From NCBI RefSeq assembly GCF_020216525.1, contig NZ_JAIWOY010000002.1:372001-436000 (forward strand): a DNA stretch of 64,000 bases. The letters are read 5' to 3'. The notes under the pieces are model-generated. The model did not search any database. It was given only the letters and a program-made list of their open reading frames with translations, and was not told the origin of the DNA. Both the position numbers and the translations under genes were made by a program. Numbering within the stretch: position 1 is the first letter of the stretch; every line of letters starts with the position of its first letter. This DNA comes from Nocardioides nematodiphilus (GTDB taxonomy: Bacteria; Actinomycetota; Actinomycetes; Propionibacteriales; Nocardioidaceae). Positions 46,819 to 53,706 of this stretch are shown here, piece by piece.

Positions 46819-47711
46819 GACGCGGACTCCAGGACCTCGGCCGGCCAGCCGTGCCGGCTGACGACGTGCCCGCCGGCGTCGACCAGGCGGACCGGGCGCG
46901 GTGTCTTCTCCAGATCGACGGTGAAGCCGCCGGCGTCGACCAGCGCCCAGGTGCTCAACAGATTGGCCTCCACGGCGCTCGGCGCCCACACGGTGGCGGT
47001 GCGCCACGTCCCCGACGCGGGAGCCCCCGTCCGGGGATCGATGACGTGGTGTCGCTCCCGCGCCCAGCGCCGGTCCTGGGTCGAGGACGTTGCGAGCGCA
47101 CCGCTGTCGATGGTGACCTCCTGCCCGGGAGCGTCCGCGGTCTCTGAGACGGCGATACGCCAGCTCTCCTCGCCGTGGACCGCGAGGTCCCCTCCGATCG
47201 AAACGAGTGTCGGCCCGAGGCGGCGCCGCGTGATGCGGACGATCGCCTCGTCGACGGTGTACGCCTTCGCCAGCGCGCCCAGGTCGATGACGGCACCGGC
47301 GGCGACGCCGACCCGGTGGAGCGTGCGGTCGATGCGGATCGCCCGGAGCGCGAGCGGCGCCGGGCTCGGCTGGGCGGCCGGGGCGTCGGTGCGAGCGCGG
47401 ACCACGGCGATGTCGGCGTCGTACCCCTGGGCCACGAGCGCCGCGCCCACCGTCGGTGTGACGGCGTCGCGGGTGCGCTCGGCCACCTCGAGGGCGAGCT
47501 CGACAAGGCGTACGGTCAGCGGCCGGACCAGGACGAAGCGGCCCGCCTCGGCGTTGATCCTGGCCAGGTCGGAGGGGTGGAAGCGGCTCGCGGCGGCCTC
47601 GACCTCGGCCATCACGGCACGCACCTCGTCGACCGCCGGCTCGAGGTCGCACTCGGCGAGGGTCGTGACCGACACCGCGCACGACCAGTCCTGCCAGGTC
47701 CGGGTGCTCAT
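46815..47711 (-). CDS. apbE: FAD:protein FMN transferase (ApbE)
   Basis: The 298-residue enzyme covalently attaches FMN from FAD to Thr/Ser of target proteins. Conserved text includes DLGALAKAYTVDEAI, SIGGDLAVHG, and TSSTQDRRW...HHVIDPRTGAPA, covering the FAD/Mg site. No lipoprotein signal or membrane helix is present, so it acts in the cytoplasm. No protein in this operon carries a clear [S/T]GA[S/T] flavinylation motif. It overlaps both flanking genes by 4 nt. Confidence 0.9.
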   Translation of the reverse strand: MSTRTWQDWSCAVSVTTLAECDLEPAVDEVRAVMAEVEAAASRFHPSDLARINAEAGRFVLVRPLTVRLVELALEVAERTRDAVTPTVGAALVAQGYDADIAVVRARTDAPAAQPSPAPLALRAIRIDRTLHRVGVAAGAVIDLGALAKAYTVDEAIVRITRRRLGPTLVSIGGDLAVHGEESWRIAVSETADAPGQEVTIDSGALATSSTQDRRWARERHHVIDPRTGAPASGTWRTATVWAPSAVEANLLSTWALVDAGGFTVDLEKTPRPVRLVDAGGHVVSRHGWPAEVLESAS

Positions 47712-48028
47712 GAGGAGTGTGTCCGTCCCTGGGGGGCCGGCTGGCTCTGGGTCTGGCTCTGGGCCTGCGGAGCCGGACGGACCGGCCGGCTGCTGTTCGT
47801 GTGGGGCTGCGGTGCGAGCCGGTCCGTATGGCTGGCACGCGCCGGAGAGTCGTCGGTGCGAGGCTCCGAGTGGACGCCCGCGTGGGCGTCGTCGGCATGT
47901 GCCGCGGCGGCGGTCAGCCCGGCCGCGGCTGCGATTCCGCCGGTGATGACAGCGGCGAGGTACACGCGGGTGCGGACCACGATGCGGTCGCGGACGGAGG
48001 TGCGGGTGCGGCTGATCATGTCCACCAC
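47708..48028 (-). CDS. Small membrane-anchored Gln/Pro/His-rich protein
   Basis: The 106-residue product has a basic start, one hydrophobic helix (VYLAAVITGGIAAAAGLTAAAA, a signal anchor or signal peptide) and a hydrophilic, Pro/Gln/His/Ser-rich tail. I do not recognise the family. It is the first gene of the electron-transfer operon and overlaps ApbE by 4 nt. In related operons this place is often held by a flavin-accepting FMN-bind protein, but no such domain is seen here. GTG (48028) or ATG (48019) could be the start. Confidence 0.7.
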   Translation of the reverse strand: MVDMISRTRTSVRDRIVVRTRVYLAAVITGGIAAAAGLTAAAAHADDAHAGVHSEPRTDDSPARASHTDRLAPQPHTNSSRPVRPAPQAQSQTQSQPAPQGRTHSS

Positions 48029-48116
48029 GGTGCCGCGGAGGTGCCTATGTCTTCCTCAGCCGACCGTTAAACCCTGATCAAGCCTCGCCAAGAGAAGTCT
48101 GAGAGCGGCGCCGGTC

Positions 48117-49466
48117 TCAGCTGCTGCCGTCGCGGAGCAGGCGCAGCACCACCGCGTGCGCCCGGCCATGGGCATCGATCTCCTCGAGACCGAAGCTGCC
48201 TCCGGTCGCCTCCGCGGCTGACCGCACGATGTCCAGCCCCAGTCCCGAGGAGCCGCGGTCGCTGCACCCTCGCGTGGCCGCCTCCCGCGGCAGGCCCGGG
48301 CCCTCGTCGGTGAAGCGCAGCTCGGCGCCCTCCGCGGTCGCCTGCAGGGCGACCGCGAAGTCGGTGCCGTCGCCGGTATGGGCGATGACGTTCTCGATGA
48401 GGGCGTCCAGAGCGGCCTCGAGATCGTCGACGGCGCTGCGTACCCAGATCGGACGGTCCGGCAAGGTGAGCGTGACCCGGCGCCCCTGGTCCTCGGCGAG
48501 CGGGCGCCAGAACCCCACCCGGTCAGCAACCACGGCGGTCGCGTCGCACCGCGGGTGCACGCCCTCGCGCACGCCCCTGCGGGCGGCCCGGATCACCTGG
48601 GTCAGCGTGCGCTCAAGACGATCGAGACCGGCCTCGACCTCGGCGCGACGGGCGTCGTCGGGCAGCCCGTCGACGGCGAGTCGGACCGAGGTGAGTGGCG
48701 TGCGCAGCCGGTGGGAGAGGTCGGCGGTGGCCTCGCGCTCCTGGGTGAGCAGCTCCCCGATCCGGGCGGCGAGCGCATTGAGCTCGATCGCGACCGCCGC
48801 GACCTCCTCAGGCCCCTCGACGGCGGCACGGGCCGACAGATCTCCGTCGCGCAGGGCGACGGCGGTGCGAGCCGTCCGTGACAGCGGGCGCACCAGGCGA
48901 CTCCCCGTGACCTCGGCAGCAGCCCAGGCCACCAGCAGCAGCGCCACGGCGACCAGACCCACCCCGGCGTACTCCTGGGCGAGGCGGCTGCGGACCGACG
49001 AATCGGTGACCAGCGCAACCGCCCGGGCCGACCCCTCAGGGGTGCGGGTGAACACCTGGACGACCCGCCCACCGGGCACGTCCGTGGTGTACGGGGTGGA
49101 CACCTCGTGCAACGTGTCCTTGTCGCGATCGGCATCCAGATGCGGCCCGGTGACGTCGTGGACCGCATCGGCCACATCGGCGTCGAGGCGGGCGCCGACG
49201 GTGCGGCCGTCGGCCAGGATCACCGTGACCGGTGGGTCGTCGCGACCGTTGAGACGTGCCACATACGGGGCGAGGAGGTCGGCCTTCTGCCTCGAGGCAC
49301 TCAAGTAGTCGGCCGCGGACTGGGCGGCGTAGGTGGCGCGCTGGTCGGCCTCGGCGTGCGCCTGCGCGTGCAGCAGGATGAGGATCGGGACGGCCGCCAA
49401 CAGGGTGACGAGGAGCGCCGTACCGACGGCCAGGGCGATGATCCGCGCCCGTAGCGTCGACCTCAC
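48117..49466 (-). CDS. Two-component sensor histidine kinase
   Basis: The 449-residue kinase has two transmembrane helices (about 8-32 and 160-185) flanking an extracytoplasmic sensor domain of about 125 residues, a HAMP region, a dimerisation domain with the phospho-acceptor in DLSHRLRTP (His252), and a HATPase domain with IENVIAHTG, DEGPGLP and GSSGLGLDIV. Its GTG overlaps the response-regulator stop by 4 nt. The sensor domain has no recognisable ligand motif. Confidence 0.92.
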   Translation of the reverse strand: MRSTLRARIIALAVGTALLVTLLAAVPILILLHAQAHAEADQRATYAAQSAADYLSASRQKADLLAPYVARLNGRDDPPVTVILADGRTVGARLDADVADAVHDVTGPHLDADRDKDTLHEVSTPYTTDVPGGRVVQVFTRTPEGSARAVALVTDSSVRSRLAQEYAGVGLVAVALLLVAWAAAEVTGSRLVRPLSRTARTAVALRDGDLSARAAVEGPEEVAAVAIELNALAARIGELLTQEREATADLSHRLRTPLTSVRLAVDGLPDDARRAEVEAGLDRLERTLTQVIRAARRGVREGVHPRCDATAVVADRVGFWRPLAEDQGRRVTLTLPDRPIWVRSAVDDLEAALDALIENVIAHTGDGTDFAVALQATAEGAELRFTDEGPGLPREAATRGCSDRGSSGLGLDIVRSAAEATGGSFGLEEIDAHGRAHAVVLRLLRDGSS

Positions 49467-50152
49467 GGGGCCGTCAGCTTCACGCCGACGCCACGCACGC
49501 TGGCCAGGTAGCGCGGCTTGGCCGCCGTCTCGCCGAGCTTGCGTCGTAGCCAGGACAGGTGCACATCGACCGTGCGGTCCGCTCCGCCCCACGGCTGCTG
49601 CCACACCTCGGCGAGCAACGCGCGCTTGGTCACGACCTCACCGGCGTGCTGCATCAGGGCCTGCAACAGGTCGAACTCCTTGCGGGTCAGGTCCAGCGCC
49701 TCTCCGTCGAGGGACGCCTCCCGTGCGACCGGGTCGAGCCGTAGGCCACCCACGGCGAGGACCCGGTCCTCGGTCTCCGGCGGCGCGACGCGACGCAGCA
49801 CGGCACGGATCCGGGCGTCCATCTGAGCCGCGGAGAACGGCTTGACCAGGTAGTCGTCCGCCCCGGCGTTCAGCAGCCGGATCATCTCGCGCTCGTCGTC
49901 ACGTGCGGTCGCGACGATCACCGGCGCCGACTTGAGGACCTTGGCCATCTCGAGGACGTGGGAGCCGTCGAGATCGGGCAGGCCCAGGTCGAGGATCGTG
50001 ACGTCAGGCCGGTCCTCCGAGAGCATCGCGATGGCCTGAGCGCCGGTCGAGGCCGAGAGGACGACGTGCCCGTGCTCGGCGAGACCGCGCACCAGCCCGG
50101 ACCGGATCGCCGGATCGTCCTCGACCAGCAGCACGCGCACCACAAGGCTCAC
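49463..50152 (-). CDS. OmpR-family response regulator
   Basis: The 229-residue regulator has a receiver domain (phosphorylated Asp55 in VTILDLGLPD; Lys in VKPFS) and a winged-helix DNA-binding domain (LTRKEFDLLQALMQHAGEVVTKRALLAEVW). It starts 12 nt after the DUF302 gene and overlaps the kinase. It probably controls the downstream electron-transfer operon; no binding site was identified. Confidence 0.93.
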   Translation of the reverse strand: MSLVVRVLLVEDDPAIRSGLVRGLAEHGHVVLSASTGAQAIAMLSEDRPDVTILDLGLPDLDGSHVLEMAKVLKSAPVIVATARDDEREMIRLLNAGADDYLVKPFSAAQMDARIRAVLRRVAPPETEDRVLAVGGLRLDPVAREASLDGEALDLTRKEFDLLQALMQHAGEVVTKRALLAEVWQQPWGGADRTVDVHLSWLRRKLGETAAKPRYLASVRGVGVKLTAP

Positions 50153-50164
50153 CGTAGCGAAGGC

Positions 50165-50551
50165 TCAGGCCAAGGCCGCGAGCATGCCCTGGAGTCGCGC
50201 GCGGGCGTCGTCCGCCACGGCGGCGAGATCGGCGCTGAACCCCATCATCACCTCCGGGTCGAAGACCTCGACGCGGGTACGACCCTCGCCCGCATCAGCG
50301 ACGACGACGTTGCACGGCAGCATCGCAGCGACCCGTGGATCGATCTGCATCGCCTGGTGCGCGAGCTGGGGTCGGCAGGCACCGAGGATCACCTGCGCCG
50401 GGACCTCGACCCCGAGCTTGGCGTGCAGCGTGGCGGCGAGGTCGATCTCGGTGAGCACCCCGAAGCCTGCATCGGCGAGCAGGAGCCGCACCCGCTCGAC
50501 GGTGGCCTCGAAGGGGGCGCCGACGGTGGCGCTCAGGGTGAAGTCTGTCAT
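50165..50551 (-). CDS. DUF302 domain protein
   Basis: The 128-residue protein follows the DUF302 plan: an N-terminal beta-alpha unit (FEATVERVRLLLADAGFGVLTEIDLAATLHAKLG) and the conserved CRPQLAHQAMQIDPRVAAMLPCNVVV segment with two Cys. DUF302 proteins often sit in sulfur- or metal-responsive gene sets. AAGGAA lies 5 nt before the ATG. It is the first gene to the left of the paired CsoR-type palindromes and lies 12 nt before the response regulator, so all are likely one transcript. Confidence 0.88.
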   Translation of the reverse strand: MTDFTLSATVGAPFEATVERVRLLLADAGFGVLTEIDLAATLHAKLGVEVPAQVILGACRPQLAHQAMQIDPRVAAMLPCNVVVADAGEGRTRVEVFDPEVMMGFSADLAAVADDARARLQGMLAALA

Positions 50552-50579
50552 GTCAGTTCCTTTCCGTTGTCACGATTCT

Positions 50580-50599
50580 ATATCCCCCCGGGGGGTTCT
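50580..50599. promoter_or_regulatory. CsoR-type operator, copy 1
   Basis: ATATCCCCCCGGGGGGTTCT is a C6G6 palindrome with AT-rich flanks, as bound by CsoR/RcnR/CstR repressors. On the lower strand it is followed by TAGAAT, a plausible -10 of the DUF302 promoter, so repression would block that promoter. Confidence 0.7.
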
Positions 50600-50614
50600 G
50601 CTACCTTGGCATCC

Positions 50615-50634
50615 ATATCCCCCCGGGGGGTTCT
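50615..50634. promoter_or_regulatory. CsoR-type operator, copy 2
   Basis: This is an exact second copy of the same 20-bp sequence, 35 bp from the first. It lies just upstream of the MMPL gene start, behind TTGGCA (a possible -35), and would block rightward transcription. Confidence 0.7.
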
Positions 50635-50646
50635 AGAAAGGGAATT

Positions 50647-52770
50647 GTGATGACGACTGCGACCACGACCGGTCCACTCGGCCGACTCGGCTTGGCCGTC
50701 CTGCGCCACCGGCGCGCCACCACGCTCATCTGGCTGCTGGTGATCGTCGGCCTGGGTGCGTTCGCCCCGCGTGTGGAGGCGTCGCTCTCCGGCGCGGGCT
50801 GGCAGGCGAGCGGCTCGGACTCGGTCGCCGCGCGCGAGCTCGCCCAGGAGCACTTCGGCGGCGACGCCAGCTCGGCCCTTCAGGTGGTCATCCACAGTGA
50901 CGCGCGCCCCCTGACCTCCCCCGCCGGCCAGCAGGTCATCGCCCGCGTCAAGGCGACGCTCGAGGCCGACCCGCGCATCGCCGAGGTGGTCGCGCCACAG
51001 CCCGGCGCCACACTGAGCCACGACGGGCGTACGGCCATCGTCATCGGCGGTGCAGGCGTCGACACCAACGAGATGGTGCGCACCGCCGACGATCTCAAGG
51101 ACCCGCTGACCGCGCTGTCCAGCAATGACATCCAGGTCACCCCGACCGGGGCCTCCCAGCTGTGGGGCGACTTCAACGCCGCCAACCTCACGGCGATGAT
51201 GACCTCGGAGATGATCTCCTGGCCGATCACGCTCGCCATCCTGGTGCTCGCCTTCGGCGCGCTCGTCGCTGCCGGGCTCCCGCTGCTGCTGACGCTCGCC
51301 GGCCTGGTCGCCTCCGCGGGCTCGCTGGTCGTCATCAACCACTTCGTCCCGGTCTCGATCTGGGCGATGAACTTCGCGATGATGTTCGCCTTGGCGCTGG
51401 GCATCGACTACGCCCTCTTCCTGGTCGTGCGCTACCGCGCCGCCCGCGCGGCGAAGGGCGCGACGCGCGAGCAGGCCATCGCCGAGACCATGGACACGGC
51501 CGGCAAGGCGGTCCTGCTGTCGGGACTGACCGTTCTGGTCTCGCTCTCGGCCGTCATGATCGTGCCGTCGCCGTCGTTCCGTTCGATGGCCGGCGGGATC
51601 ATGCTCTCGGTCGTCTTCGTCCTGGCCGCGACCCTGACCCTGCTCCCGCTGGTGCTCGGCGGGCTCGACACCCGGATCAACAAACTCGCCCTGCCGTGGT
51701 CCAAGATCGGCGAGCACCGCTCCCCGCTGTTCGAGAAGTGGGGCCGCATCCTGTGGCGGCGCCCGGTCGCCTTCGGCGTCGCTGCGCTCATCGTGCTGAT
51801 CGCGCTCGCCGCACCGATCTTCGGTCTGCGGACCGCGATGCCATCGATCAAGGTGCTGCCCACCGACGCCCCGGCTCGGATCGGGTACGACCGCGTCCAG
51901 GCCGCCTTCGGTCCCGGCGCCCCCGGCACGCTCCAGATCGTCGTCCCCACGGCCCAGGCCACCGACGTCGCCGCCACGGTCACTGCCGACCCCGGCATCG
52001 CCGCCGCGATGCCGCCGATGCCCGCGGGCGACGGCGCCCCGTACGCGCTGATCCAGGCCGTCCCGACCGTCGACCCCTCCGACCCGGAGCTCGGCGAGAC
52101 CGTCGACCGGCTGCGTGCCGACCTGCCCTCCGACGCGCTCGTCGGTGGCGCAGCGGTGGAGAACCTCGACCTCAAGAGCCAGCTCGACCGATCCACCCCG
52201 TGGGTGATCGGGATCGTCCTCGGCCTGGGCTTCGTGCTGCTGCTGATCGCCCTGCAGGCCCCGCTGATCGCGCTCCTCGGCACCCTCGCCAGCCTGCTGT
52301 CGACCGCCGCCGCCTTCGGGGTCGCCCGCCTTGTCTTCCAGGACGGTCACCTGTCCGGTCTCTTCGGCTTCGAGCCGCAGGGCTTCCTGGACGCGTGGGC
52401 GCCGGTCTTCTTCTTCGCGATGATCTTCGCCATCGCGATGGACTACACCGTCTTCCTGCTGGCCTCGGCCAAGGAGCACTGGGAGCGGACCGGGGACCCG
52501 AAGGAGGCGATGGTCGGGGCCGTCGCGTCATCGGGTCGGGTCATCTTCGCTGCCGGCGCCGTCATGGTCGCGGTGTTCTTCACCTTCTCCCTCTCCGGCC
52601 CGCTGCCGCCCAAGGAGATGGGGGTGATCCTGGGTGTCGCCGTCCTGCTCGACGCCTTCCTGGTCCGCCTCGTGCTGCTGCCGGTCCTGTTGCGTCTGAC
52701 GGGCCGCGCCGCCTGGGCCTGCCCGTCCTGGTTGCGGCGGATCCTGCCGACCATCCGCTTCTCCCACTGA
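50647..52770 (+). CDS. MMPL/RND-type membrane transporter
   Basis: This 707-residue exporter has the MMPL plan: one N-terminal helix, a large extracytoplasmic loop (about 45-180), five helices with ALALGIDYALFLVVRYR (the conserved GxDYxLF), a second loop, and five further helices with MIFAIAMDYTVFLLASAKE. The paired Asp-Tyr residues are the proton-relay positions of the family. GTG at 50647 or ATG at 50650 may start it; AAAGGG is 7 nt upstream of the ATG. The cargo (lipid, metal or other) is unknown. Confidence 0.92.
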   Translation: MMTTATTTGPLGRLGLAVLRHRRATTLIWLLVIVGLGAFAPRVEASLSGAGWQASGSDSVAARELAQEHFGGDASSALQVVIHSDARPLTSPAGQQVIARVKATLEADPRIAEVVAPQPGATLSHDGRTAIVIGGAGVDTNEMVRTADDLKDPLTALSSNDIQVTPTGASQLWGDFNAANLTAMMTSEMISWPITLAILVLAFGALVAAGLPLLLTLAGLVASAGSLVVINHFVPVSIWAMNFAMMFALALGIDYALFLVVRYRAARAAKGATREQAIAETMDTAGKAVLLSGLTVLVSLSAVMIVPSPSFRSMAGGIMLSVVFVLAATLTLLPLVLGGLDTRINKLALPWSKIGEHRSPLFEKWGRILWRRPVAFGVAALIVLIALAAPIFGLRTAMPSIKVLPTDAPARIGYDRVQAAFGPGAPGTLQIVVPTAQATDVAATVTADPGIAAAMPPMPAGDGAPYALIQAVPTVDPSDPELGETVDRLRADLPSDALVGGAAVENLDLKSQLDRSTPWVIGIVLGLGFVLLLIALQAPLIALLGTLASLLSTAAAFGVARLVFQDGHLSGLFGFEPQGFLDAWAPVFFFAMIFAIAMDYTVFLLASAKEHWERTGDPKEAMVGAVASSGRVIFAAGAVMVAVFFTFSLSGPLPPKEMGVILGVAVLLDAFLVRLVLLPVLLRLTGRAAWACPSWLRRILPTIRFSH

Positions 52771-52793
52771 CCCTCTCCACGAAGGACCGACCC

Positions 52794-53002
52794 ATGTCGC
52801 TCAACCTCGACCGCGCCGTCCTCGGCTTCGCCGGGATCATGACGTTGATCAGCGTCGCCCTCGTCGCCCTGGCCTCCCCTGGTGGCTGCTCCTCACCGCG
52901 TTCATCGGGCTCAACCTGCTCCAGGCCAGCATCACCGGCCTGTGCCCGGCCGTCTGGATCTTCAAGCGGTTCGGCGTGACGTCGGGGTGCGCCTTCCGCT
53001 AG
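52794..53002 (+). pseudogene. DUF2892 membrane protein, broken by a one-base deletion
   Basis: An ATG opens MSLNLDRAVLGFAGIMTLIS, the DUF2892 start. The frame is lost after ALASP; in the next frame it continues WWLLLTAFIGLNLLQASITG, then CPAVWIFKRFGVTSGCAFR and a stop. Adding one C to the four-C run at 52876-52879 restores a normal 69-residue DUF2892 protein with two helices. Because the correction is exact and lies in a homopolymer, a sequencing error is as likely as a true mutation. GAAGGA precedes the ATG. Family members accompany sulfur-transfer genes. Confidence 0.8.
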
Positions 53003-53014
53003 ACCGCGGCACCT

Positions 53015-53048
53015 CGCGCGGGCGGGCCCGGACGGCCCCGCCCGCGCG
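53015..53048 (+). terminator. Hairpin after the DUF2892 gene
   Basis: CGCGCGGGCGGG pairs with CCCGCCCGCGCG, 12 bp, with a 10-nt loop. It lies 13 nt past the DUF2892 stop and may end or weaken transcription from the MMPL gene. Confidence 0.6.
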
Positions 53049-53202
53049 TGCGTCTGCCGGCACCTGGCCCGCCCGCGGCGGAGCGCCGCAAATCCCGAGG
53101 AACAACCGTGAACCGCTGGACAGGTGTCCATCCTCGCGGCCAAGGTGAACGTCAAGGCTGCTGCCCAGCACGGACGCGGCTCAGGCGATTCGGGGAGGGT
53201 TC
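53049..53202. other. Spacer with no supported gene
   Basis: About 150 bp between the hairpin and the next small membrane gene. Short open frames here have no recognisable content. A promoter for the downstream genes could lie here, since the hairpin separates them from MMPL, but no clear boxes are visible. Confidence 0.4.
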
Positions 53203-53468
53203 ATGGACAACCTCGATGTTGGCGTACCCGTCGATCTCGGCCACTGGATCCTGGCGGTCCTGCCGGTGGTCGCCCTGCTCGTCTACCTGCACGGCCACGG
53301 GGCCGCGGTCAAGCACGCCTGGCCGCTCATCCTGACCCTCGGCACGACCCTCGCGTCGGCCAGATGCTGATGGCGTCTTGGAGCGAACACCGACGAGCAG
53401 GCCCCGGCTGGACCCTCGTCGTCCTGGTGCCGACCGGCATCGCGACCATCATCCTCGTCAACGTCTGA
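53203..53468 (+). pseudogene. Small three-helix membrane protein, apparently frameshifted
   Basis: The ATG frame (MDNLDVGVPVDLGHWILAVL) has two hydrophobic helices and then stops after LASARC. In the other frame from about 53356 the text continues VGQMLMASWSEHRRAGPGW, then a third helix ending IILVNV and a TGA. One missing base near 53352-53356 would join both into a coherent 88-residue membrane protein. GGGAGGG precedes the ATG. No family is recognised, so the frameshift is inferred only from the hydrophobic pattern and length. Confidence 0.55.
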
Positions 53469-53484
53469 GCCTGAGGCGGTAACC

Positions 53485-53706
53485 ATGAACAAGAAGCTCG
53501 CCATCGAGACCCTCGCCTTCGTGCTGCTGATCATCGCCTTCCCGGTGATCAGCCACGGCACGGACAACGACACCCGGGCGGTCTGGATCCTCGGCATCGG
53601 CCTGATGATCCTCGCCGGCCTCCTGCCGGTCGTCACCCGCTCCATGGACCACTCCCAGGACAAGGTCCGAGACATGGGTCCTGAGCGCGACGAGCGGGTG
53701 AGCTGA
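53485..53706 (+). CDS. Small two-helix membrane protein
   Basis: The 73-residue protein has two hydrophobic helices (LAFVLLIIAFPVI and AVWILGIGLMILAGLLPVVT) and a charged C-terminus. I do not recognise the family. It begins 16 nt after the frameshifted small protein and its stop overlaps the gamma-glutamyltranspeptidase ATG by one base (TGATG), so it is likely in the same operon. Confidence 0.7.
   Translation: MNKKLAIETLAFVLLIIAFPVISHGTDNDTRAVWILGIGLMILAGLLPVVTRSMDHSQDKVRDMGPERDERVS

Noticed and set aside
53124..53468. A 114-codon open frame from a GTG at 53124
   Set aside because: Its first two thirds read as Arg/Pro-rich noise over the other frame's hydrophobic helices. Only its last third, the third helix, looks real, and it fits the frameshifted gene better.
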